Part shown: piece after piece, positions 32,862 through 38,933 of the stretch | Numbering within the stretch: the stretch's first letter is position 1 | Layout: every line of letters starts with the position of its first letter | DNA from: Kineosporia sp. A_224 | Lineage (GTDB): Bacteria; Actinomycetota; Actinomycetes; Actinomycetales; Kineosporiaceae | DNA length: 45,689 nucleotides | Assembly (NCBI RefSeq): GCF_002198655.1 | Contig: NZ_MWLN01000173.1 | Location: 1 to 45,689 of the forward strand | Direction of reading: 5' to 3' | Translations under genes and position numbers: made by a program | Notes under the pieces: generated by a model | The model's input: the letters and a program-made list of their open reading frames with translations, nothing else | Told to the model about the DNA's origin: nothing | The model's database searches: none

Positions 32862-34199
32862 GTGGACGACGGGCCGCAGGAGTCCGCCGGCGGGCCGGCG
32901 GTCCTCCCGGACGGCGTGCGGCGCCAGCTCGTCGAGCTGGGCGCGGCGGTCCTCGGGGAGCTCGAGGACGCCGAGACGCCGGTCGCGCTGCGGCGGGTGC
33001 GCGGGTTCGCCCCGGCCCGCCGGGCGCGGGTCGCGGCGACCCCGATCGGCGTCGCGCTCGAGCGCGAACCCCTCTTCCGGCAACGGGTCGCGGCCGCCTG
33101 GCGGGCGCTGCACCCCGAGCTGGCCGCCGTCCTCGAGGCCGGTGAGGTGCCGCCCGCCGCCGACCCGCACACCGTGCTCGCCGGGGCGTACCTGCTGCGG
33201 CGCGACGGCTGGGAGGACGTCGCGGCCGCCGCGTCGGCGGCGCTCGCCCACGACGGCGGCGACCGGGCCCGGCACCGCGAGCAGCAGGACGCCGTCCACG
33301 AGCTCGAGGCGACGCGGCGCGAGGTCGCCCGGGTGCGCGCCGCCCTCGAGACCGCGACGGCCCGCGCGGCGGCGCTCGACGAGGAGGTCGCCGGGCTGCG
33401 CCGTGAGCTGCGCCGGCACCGGTCGGACGCCGACCGGGCGCGGGCCGCGGCGCGCGCCGCCGAGCAGGCGGCGCAGGAGGTCCGGGCGCAGGCGCTCGCC
33501 GCGACGGAGCAGGCCCGGGAGCAGGTGGAGGCCGCGGACAAGGCGGTCCGGGCGGCCCGCGAGCGGGAGGAGCACGCCCGCCGGGCGGCCCGGGAGGGCC
33601 GCTCGCTCGCGGACGTGCGGGCCCGGCTGCTCCTCGACACGATCGTCGGCGCGGCGTCCGGGCTGCGGCGCGAGCTCGCGCTGCCGCCAACCGCGCTGCG
33701 GCCCGCCGACCTCGAGTCGCCCGCCGGTGCGGGTGCCGAGGACGCGGCGGCCGCGGACGCCGTCCGGGCCCGGGCGCTGGCCGGCGACGACCCGGGCGCG
33801 CTGGACAACCTCCTCACGCTGCCGCAGGCGCACCTGCTCGTCGACGGCTACAACGTCACGAAGTCCGCCTACCCGGCGCTGCCGCTCGTGGAGCAGCGCC
33901 GCCGCCTCGTCGAGGGCCTCGCACCGCTCGCCGCCCGCACGGGCGCCGAGGTCACGTGCGTCTTCGACGGCGCGGACGTCGACGCGCGCCCGACGTCGAT
34001 CGTGCGCGGCGTCCGGGTGGTCTTCTCCGAGCCCGGGGTGACGGCGGACGAGAAGATCCGCCGGCTCGTCCGGGCCGAGCCGCAGGGCCGGGTCGTGGTC
34101 GTCGTCTCCTCGGACGGCGAGGTGGCGTCCGGGGTGCGGGCGTCCGGTGCACGGCCGGTCGCGTCCGCCGCGCTCGTGCGGCTGCTGGCCCGCGGCTGA
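32862..34199 (+). CDS. NYN-domain (PIN-like, YacP-related) RNA-binding/RNase protein with coiled coil
   Basis: 445 aa. The C-terminal ~150 residues form a NYN/YacP domain: AHLLVDGYNVTKSAYP with the first acidic residue, VTCVFDGADVDARP, VVFSEPGVTADEKIRRLV and VVVVSSDGEVASGVRASGARPV. These supply the spread Asp residues of a PIN-like nuclease. The middle (about 135-270) is a long Ala/Arg/Glu coiled coil, and the N-terminus (QLVELGAAVLGELEDAETPVALRRV, then LEREPLFRQRVAAAW) is a conserved actinobacterial helical domain. GTG at 32862. From memory, related proteins in actinomycetes have the same three-part build. Substrate unknown. Confidence 0.85.
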   Translation: MDDGPQESAGGPAVLPDGVRRQLVELGAAVLGELEDAETPVALRRVRGFAPARRARVAATPIGVALEREPLFRQRVAAAWRALHPELAAVLEAGEVPPAADPHTVLAGAYLLRRDGWEDVAAAASAALAHDGGDRARHREQQDAVHELEATRREVARVRAALETATARAAALDEEVAGLRRELRRHRSDADRARAAARAAEQAAQEVRAQALAATEQAREQVEAADKAVRAAREREEHARRAAREGRSLADVRARLLLDTIVGAASGLRRELALPPTALRPADLESPAGAGAEDAAAADAVRARALAGDDPGALDNLLTLPQAHLLVDGYNVTKSAYPALPLVEQRRRLVEGLAPLAARTGAEVTCVFDGADVDARPTSIVRGVRVVFSEPGVTADEKIRRLVRAEPQGRVVVVVSSDGEVASGVRASGARPVASAALVRLLARG

Positions 34200-34244
34200 C
34201 CGTCCGAGCCGTCCGACCGACCCCTCCGCCCGACCCTCGAGCGA

Positions 34245-34265
34245 CCCTCGACCTGTGGTCGAGGG
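34245..34265. promoter_or_regulatory. Perfect 9-bp dyad before the Cys-rich gene
   Basis: CCCTCGACC and its complement flank TGT. It could be the terminator of the NYN gene or, since it lies ~22 bp upstream of a TAGCGT hexamer (34287-34292), an operator. A direct repeat CGACCCTCGA overlaps its left arm. Confidence 0.45.
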
Positions 34266-34367
34266 CTGGTTGTCGGTGGTGGTGCCTAGCGTCGGTCCTG
34301 CCGGTCGACGAGGCCGGACGACGGTGCCCGACGGGCGCCCGCGACGGTCCGTCCCAGGGAGTTCGGC

Positions 34368-34685
34368 ATGCTCATCGACTGCGACACGTGCGTGGTGCGC
34401 GGCCCGGCGTGCGGGGACTGCGTGGTCACCGTGCTGCTCGGGTTCCCGGTCTTCGGCCGGCAGGGCCCGGACGACGGTCCGGGTCTGCCGGAGGGCGTCG
34501 ACGTCGCCGGCGCGGTCGCCGGCACCGAGGCGCTCGACCTCGACCAGGCGGAGCAGGCCGCGATCGCCGTGCTCGCCGGCTCGGGGCTCGTGCCGCCGCT
34601 GCGGCTCGTGCCCGGTGCGGCCGCCGGGGAGGCCGCGGCGCCGCAGCGCGGGGCGCCCGAGCGGCGCACGGCCGAGGCCGGCTGA
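34368..34685 (+). CDS. Conserved Cys-rich 105-aa actinobacterial protein
   Basis: The N-terminus MLIDCDTCVVRGPACGDCVVTVLLG contains four Cys (CxxC-x6-CxxC), able to hold zinc or a cluster. The middle is acidic, with a helix around DLDQAEQAAIAVLAGSGLVPPLRLVPG, and the C-terminal ~20 residues are disordered. ATG at 34368 has AGGGAG upstream. From memory, homologues sit next to the NlpC/P60 gene in many actinomycetes and are annotated as hypothetical. No membrane segment. Function unknown. Confidence 0.75.
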   Translation: MLIDCDTCVVRGPACGDCVVTVLLGFPVFGRQGPDDGPGLPEGVDVAGAVAGTEALDLDQAEQAAIAVLAGSGLVPPLRLVPGAAAGEAAAPQRGAPERRTAEAG

Positions 34686-34728
34686 GTGGTCCCGGCACAC
34701 CGGTCCCGGGCCCACCAGGGTGTCCCGC

Positions 34729-34775
34729 GTCACACCGTGTGACCGGTCACCTGGGAGAACAGGCCGTGACGTCAC
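34729..34775. promoter_or_regulatory. Cluster of three palindromes built on GTCAC/GTGAC
   Basis: GTCACAC-C-GTGTGAC (34729-34743), GTGACCGGTCAC (34739-34750, perfect 12-bp palindrome) and GTGACGTCAC (34766-34775, perfect 10-bp palindrome) lie 60-105 bp upstream of the predicted -35. They look like binding sites for a dimeric regulator; spacing does not match the TGTGA-N6-TCACA Crp consensus. Confidence 0.5.
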
Positions 34776-34832
34776 AGAACGGAGTCGAAATCGGACAAGG
34801 GGTCATTTAACGTGCCGTTAGGGCGGCGGAAC

Positions 34833-34862
34833 TTGGACCGCATCGGCCGTTCGGGCTAGTGT
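34833..34862 (+). promoter_or_regulatory. Sigma-70-type promoter of the RipC-like gene
   Basis: TTGGAC (34833-34838) and TAGTGT (34857-34862) are 18 bp apart. The predicted start of transcription is near 34869, giving a leader of ~190 nt. Confidence 0.55.
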
Positions 34863-34865
34863 CTG

Positions 34866-35041
34866 GGTCGCTACATCACGACGAGGTCACGTACCTGGTA
34901 TCTCAGGACCTCGGAGTACCCGTCCGGGCTCGTCGGTTCCCCGACGACCTTCCCCGCTCGGACGCGCAGCGACCGCCCTGCTTCGCGGGGTCAGAGGCGT
35001 CAAGGCGTCGCTGCGTGACGGCAGACCCGCTCGGGCGGGTC
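34866..35041 (+). ncRNA. Structured 5' leader of the RipC-like gene, four hairpins with competing pairings
   Basis: Hairpin I 34883-34912 (GAGGT/ACCTC with inner CCTG/CAGG). Hairpin II 34921-34964 (outer CGTCCG/CGGACG, inner TCGTCGG/CCGACGA, loop TTCC). Hairpin III 34965-35015 (CGCAGCGAC/GTCGCTGCG, enclosing a CCCTG/CGGGG stem). Hairpin IV 35024-35041 (7-bp GACCCGC/GCGGGTC, loop TCGG). GGTCGCT at 34866-34872 is complementary to AGCGACC at 34968-34974, which competes with hairpin III. It lacks the conserved GGGGUGAAUC and related c-di-AMP (ydaO) motifs. Riboswitch-like design is inference; the stems are read directly. Confidence 0.5.
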
Positions 35042-35062
35042 CGACGAACGGAGCGAAGGCAC

Positions 35063-36148
35063 GTGTCGTTGAGCAAGGCCGACCCCAGATCGTCCACGTC
35101 CGTGAGGCTCGTCCGCCTCGCTGTGGCTGTGTCCCTCGTCGTCCCCCTGATGGGCCTGGCGAGCGCCGCGCAGGCGTCGCCCGCCGCCGACATCCGGGCG
35201 GTGCAGAAGAAGGTCGACACGCTGCAGCACCAGGCCGAGGTGGCCTCGGAGGAGTACAACGACACCCGCGAGGAGCTCAAGGGCCTCGAGGTGCGCGTCA
35301 AGGCGGCGCAGACCCGCCTCGAGCAGCAGCGCGCCCGGGTCCAGGAGTCCCGCCGGATGGTCGGCCGCCTCGCGGCCGAGTCCTACCGCAACGGCGACCT
35401 CGGCACCCTCGAGCTCTACCTCGGTGACAACCCCGACGCGCTCCTCGCGCAGTCCGGCGTCGTCGAGACCCTCGCCGACCGGCAGGTCTCCGCGATCGCG
35501 CGGCTCAAGGAGTCGCAGCGCAAGCTCGCGGCCGACACCGCCGACCTCGGGCGGCAGGAGGCCAAGGTCAAGGCCGGCCAGACCAAGCTCGCGGCGAAGA
35601 AGAAGGAAGTCGAGCGCAAGCTCTCGGAGGCCAAGGCCCTGCTGTCCCGGCTCACCGCGGCGCAGCGGGCGGCCCTCGAGCGGGCGAGCCGTGACGCGGC
35701 CCGCCAGGCGCTCGAGAACGCCGGCGGTGGTGGCGGCGACTCCGGTGACGGCGGCGGCGCCGGTGGCGGCCTCGACTGCGGCTCGGTCGGCATCGACGCC
35801 CCGACCGCGCGGGTCAAGAAGGTCCTCGACTTCGCGTGCGCCCAGCTCGGCAAGCCGTACGTGTGGGCGGCCGACGGCCCCGGCAGCTACGACTGCAGCG
35901 GGTTCACGATGCGCGCGTGGCAGCAGGGCGGCGTCTCGCTCCCGCACAGCTCGCGGCTCCAGGCGGGCTACGGCACGCGGGTCTCGCGGGCCAACCTGCG
36001 CCCCGGCGACCTCGTGTTCTTCTACAGCCCGATCAGCCACGTCGGCATCTACGTCGGCAACGGCCTCATGATCCACGCACCGCACAGCGGCGACGTCGTC
36101 AAGATCGCGCCGCTGCACAGCAACCTCACCGCGGCCACCCGGCTCTGA
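35063..36148 (+). CDS. NlpC/P60 peptidoglycan endopeptidase, RipC-like
   Basis: A secreted hydrolase that cuts D-Glu-mDAP bonds in peptidoglycan stems during division. 361 aa: signal peptide with cleavage near QAS (residue ~33), a two-part coiled coil (about 38-215, IRAVQKKVDTLQHQAEVASEEY and onward), a Gly-rich linker (about 218-235) and an NlpC/P60 domain (about 249-361). Catalytic elements are SYDCSGFTMRAW (Cys), ISHVGIYVGNG (His) and MIHAPHSGDVV. This is the architecture of M. tuberculosis RipC (Rv2190c), which lies in the same gene order. The GTG at 35063 has GGAG 9 nt upstream. The coiled coil is probably the FtsEX-type docking region. Confidence 0.93.
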   Translation: MSLSKADPRSSTSVRLVRLAVAVSLVVPLMGLASAAQASPAADIRAVQKKVDTLQHQAEVASEEYNDTREELKGLEVRVKAAQTRLEQQRARVQESRRMVGRLAAESYRNGDLGTLELYLGDNPDALLAQSGVVETLADRQVSAIARLKESQRKLAADTADLGRQEAKVKAGQTKLAAKKKEVERKLSEAKALLSRLTAAQRAALERASRDAARQALENAGGGGGDSGDGGGAGGGLDCGSVGIDAPTARVKKVLDFACAQLGKPYVWAADGPGSYDCSGFTMRAWQQGGVSLPHSSRLQAGYGTRVSRANLRPGDLVFFYSPISHVGIYVGNGLMIHAPHSGDVVKIAPLHSNLTAATRL

Positions 36149-36170
36149 CCCGGGCCCGACCGCACGACCT

Positions 36171-36210
36171 CACGGAGGGCGTCCCCGCGCGAGCGGGGGC
36201 GCCCTCCGTG
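36171..36210. terminator. 18-bp hairpin terminator after the RipC-like gene
   Basis: Arms 36171-36188 and 36193-36210 pair over 18 bp with a single G-U and a GCGA tetraloop. It lies 22 nt after the stop codon and ends 6 nt before the next gene's -10 hexamer. Confidence 0.88.
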
Positions 36211-36215
36211 CGTCG

Positions 36216-36221
36216 TACGCT
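36216..36221 (+). promoter_or_regulatory. -10 hexamer TACGCT, leaderless promoter of the HExxH gene
   Basis: TACGCT ends 7 nt before the GTG at 36229, directly after the terminator hairpin. Confidence 0.5.
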
Positions 36222-36228
36222 GAGCGGC

Positions 36229-37791
36229 GTGCCCGGGCCGGAGGATCTCGCGGCCGGGGCCGCGCGGCCGTCCCGCCGCGGTCCCCGGCGGCTCCGGGCC
36301 GCCGCCGTGCTCGCCGGTTCCGTGCTCGTCGTCGGCCTGGCCGCCGTGCCGGCCGGGGCCGCGCCCGACCGGGTCACCTGCGTGCCGGCCCTCGCGCTGC
36401 GCGGCACCGCGCGGGTGCCGGTCGACCCGGCCGGGGTCCCGCAGCCGGGGGAGCGGGCCGCCCTCGGCCCCGTCGCGGCGCTGCTCGCGGGTCGTGACCG
36501 TGCCGTCGGCGGGGGTGTCCCCGCCCAGGGGCTGACCGGGACCGCGGCGCAGGTCGTCGCGCGGTTGCGGGACGTCCCCGTCACGGCGTGGTCGTCCCGG
36601 GTCGTCGCGGTCGCGGAACCGTCGGTGCCGGACGGGTCGGCCGCGGCGCCCGGGCCGGGCCGGGGGGCCGACGTGCGGGTCGCCGTCCGGGTCGAGGTGC
36701 GGTACCGGCTCGAGGGGGACGTGCACGACACCGTCCGCGACCGGCTCGTGGTCGCCACCGCGTCGGCCGGCTGCTGGCGCCTGGCGGCCGACGGACCGGA
36801 CCGGGCGACCGGTACGGTGCCGGACCTGTGGGACCTCGGGCCGGTCCGGGTCGAGCGGTCCGGACGGGTCGTCGCGGTCGCGTCGGCCGGGCTCGACGAC
36901 GGGCTCGTCCGGCAGGTCGCCGAGGACACCGAGGCCGCCGCTGCCGGTGTCGACGCCGTCTGGGGGACCGGCTGGCGCCGGAACACCGTCCTCCTGCTGC
37001 CCGGGAGCCTCGAGGACGCCGCGGCGCTCTCCCGGGGCGACGCGACCGCGATGGCCCAGCTCGCGGCCGTGACCTACGGGCCGTCGTCCGCCCACGGCCA
37101 GGACGGCTCCGCGTTCGGCGACCAGCGGGTGCTCTTCGTGCCCGGGGCGCTGACCTCGCTCACCGCGACGGGGCGCCGGTTCGTCCTCGCGCACGAGCTG
37201 ACCCACGAGGCGACCGCGAGCGGCGCCCGCTACTCGGTGCCGATCTGGCTCTCGGAGTGCTTCGCGGACGTCGTCGGGTTCTCGGCGATCGGCGCCTCCG
37301 CGGCGGACGTCGACCGGTACGTCGAGGCCGACCTGCGCGCCGCGGCCCTCGACCGGCTGCCGGCGTCGCTGCCGGACGTCGCGTCCTTCGACCCCGCGCT
37401 CGGCGAGGTGGCGGCCGCCTACGCGCTCTCGGACGCCGCGTGCCTGGCCCTCGGCGACGGCCACCGGCCGGGACGGCTCGCCCGGGTGTACCGGACCGCA
37501 GCCGGCACGGTGGACCCGGCGGCCGCGGGAACGCCGGGCCCCGGCGCGGCCGCGCCGTGGGCGGCGCCGGTCCTCGCGGGGCTGCGCAGGGCCGTCGAGG
37601 GCGCTGCCGCCGGGCCAGGACCCGGGCCCGGGCCCGGCGAACCGCCGCCTCCGGGCCAGGACCCGAACGCCGCGGATGCCGCGGCACTGCGGGCCGCGCT
37701 GGCCTCGGTGGGGACCGACGAGGCGCGGCTCGTCGCGGCATGGCATCGTCGGGTCGTCGACCTCGTCGGACCACTACCCGGGAGCCCCTGA
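36229..37791 (+). CDS. Secreted HExxH metallopeptidase-like protein
   Basis: 520 aa. An Arg-rich N-terminus leads to a signal peptide (about 27-48, cleavage near AGAAP). The middle (about 120-215) is a beta-rich domain with VAVRVEVRYRLEGDVHDTVRD. A zinc-peptidase site HELTHEAT lies near residue 322, followed by LSECFADVVGF with the likely third ligand, giving a gluzincin/peptidase-MA-like pattern. A Pro-Gly tail (about 464-478) joins a short helical C-terminus. GTG at 36229. The stop overlaps the pimB start by one base (TGATG), so the two are co-translated. From memory, M. tuberculosis has Rv2189c in this slot, but I cannot claim homology. Substrate unknown. Confidence 0.75.
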   Translation: MPGPEDLAAGAARPSRRGPRRLRAAAVLAGSVLVVGLAAVPAGAAPDRVTCVPALALRGTARVPVDPAGVPQPGERAALGPVAALLAGRDRAVGGGVPAQGLTGTAAQVVARLRDVPVTAWSSRVVAVAEPSVPDGSAAAPGPGRGADVRVAVRVEVRYRLEGDVHDTVRDRLVVATASAGCWRLAADGPDRATGTVPDLWDLGPVRVERSGRVVAVASAGLDDGLVRQVAEDTEAAAAGVDAVWGTGWRRNTVLLLPGSLEDAAALSRGDATAMAQLAAVTYGPSSAHGQDGSAFGDQRVLFVPGALTSLTATGRRFVLAHELTHEATASGARYSVPIWLSECFADVVGFSAIGASAADVDRYVEADLRAAALDRLPASLPDVASFDPALGEVAAAYALSDAACLALGDGHRPGRLARVYRTAAGTVDPAAAGTPGPGAAAPWAAPVLAGLRRAVEGAAAGPGPGPGPGEPPPPGQDPNAADAAALRAALASVGTDEARLVAAWHRRVVDLVGPLPGSP

Positions 37792-38933
37792 TGGCCCGCA
37801 CTCTCGTCGTGACGAACGACTTCCCGCCCCGCACGGGCGGCATCGAGTCGTTCGTGCTCGCGATGGCGCGCCGGTTCCCGCCGGACGAGGTCGTCGTCCA
37901 CACCGCCCGGCAGCGCGGCGACGCCGCGTTCGACGCGACCCTCGACTTCCCCGTCGTCCGCGACCCGTCGCCGCTCATGGTGCCGACGCCGCAGATCGCC
38001 CGCCGCGCCGCGCAGATCGCGCGCAGCGAGGGCTGCGACCGGGTGTGGTTCGGGGCCGCCGCACCCCTCGGGCTCATGGCACCGACCCTGCGCGCGGCCG
38101 GCGTCGGGCGGACCGTCGCGACGACCCACGGCCACGAGGTGTGGTGGTCGACGGTCCCGGTGACCCGGCCGCTCATGCGGCGCATCGGCGAGGTCAACGA
38201 CGTCGTCACGTACCTCGGCGAGTACTGCCGGGGCCGGATCGCACCCGCGCTGAGCCCGGCCGCCCGGGAGCGGATGGTCCAGTTCACCCCGGGCGTCGAC
38301 GACTCGACGTTCCGGCCCGGCTGCGGCGGCGACGAGGTGCGCCGCCGGCTCGGCCTGGCCGATCGGCCCGTCGTCGTCTGCATCTCGCGGATGGTGGCCC
38401 GCAAGGGGCAGGACGTGCTCGTCCGGGCGCTGCCGCTGCTGCGCCGCCGGGTGCCGGACGCCGCGCTGCTCCTCGTCGGGGACGGCCCCGCCCGCCGCAG
38501 GGTCGAGTCCCTCGTCGACGCGCTCGGGCTGCGTGAGCACGTCGTCCTCACCGGCCGGGTGCCGTGGGACGAGACGCCCGCGTACTACGACGCCGGCGAC
38601 GTCTTCTGCATGCCGACCCGGACCAGGCTCATGGGGCTCGAGCCCGAGGCGCTCGGGATCTGCTACCTCGAGGCCGCAGCGACCGGCATCCCCGTCGTCG
38701 CCGGGGACTCGGGCGGGGCCCCTGACGCCGTCCTCGACGGGCGCAACGGGCTCGTCGTCGGCGGCCGGGACGCCCAGGCCGTCGCCGACGCGTGCGCGAC
38801 CTTCCTCGAGGACCGGGAGCTGTCCGCGGCCTTCGGGATGCGCGGGCGGGAGTGGGTCGCCCGGCAGTGGCGGTGGGACGACCTCGCGCTGCGGCTTCAG
38901 GGGCTGCTGGCGGGGGAGCCGGTCGCCGGCTGA
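37791..38933 (+). CDS. pimB: GDP-mannose-dependent alpha-(1-6)-phosphatidylinositol monomannoside mannosyltransferase
   Basis: Adds the second mannose in phosphatidylinositol mannoside synthesis on the cytoplasmic face of the membrane. 380 aa, a GT4/GT-B fold. The N-terminal VTNDFPPRTGGIESFVLAMARR, TTHGHEVWWSTVP, ISRMVARKGQDVLVRALP, LTGRVPWDETPAYYDAGDVFCMPTRTR, and GLEPEALGICYLEAAATGIPVVAGDSGGAPDAV (E-x7-E motif region) match PimB' (Rv2188c) as I recall it. ATG at 37791 follows GGGAG. The RipC-like and HExxH genes upstream point to an envelope cluster. The last 37 bp overlap the convergent glycosyltransferase gene. Confidence 0.9.
   Translation: MARTLVVTNDFPPRTGGIESFVLAMARRFPPDEVVVHTARQRGDAAFDATLDFPVVRDPSPLMVPTPQIARRAAQIARSEGCDRVWFGAAAPLGLMAPTLRAAGVGRTVATTHGHEVWWSTVPVTRPLMRRIGEVNDVVTYLGEYCRGRIAPALSPAARERMVQFTPGVDDSTFRPGCGGDEVRRRLGLADRPVVVCISRMVARKGQDVLVRALPLLRRRVPDAALLLVGDGPARRRVESLVDALGLREHVVLTGRVPWDETPAYYDAGDVFCMPTRTRLMGLEPEALGICYLEAAATGIPVVAGDSGGAPDAVLDGRNGLVVGGRDAQAVADACATFLEDRELSAAFGMRGREWVARQWRWDDLALRLQGLLAGEPVAG

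Larger units (their letters stand above)
34686..35062. other. 377-bp non-coding region upstream of the RipC-like gene
   Basis: Holds a cluster of palindromes, a promoter and a long structured leader, listed separately. The frame of the downstream gene is open from 34859, but that start lies inside the -10 hexamer and the translated segment is Arg-rich without family character, so it is read as leader. Confidence 0.7.

Noticed and set aside
34866-35041. c-di-AMP (ydaO) riboswitch before the NlpC/P60 gene
   Set aside because: Known to occur before such genes in actinomycetes, but the GGGGUGAAUC, GGGGACCC and GUCAGCUAACC-type conserved segments are missing.
34859-35062. N-terminal extension of the RipC-like protein from GTG 34859
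   Set aside because: The start codon would lie inside the predicted -10 hexamer, the extension is Arg-rich without signal-peptide character, and GTG 35063 has a Shine-Dalgarno and leads straight into a signal peptide.
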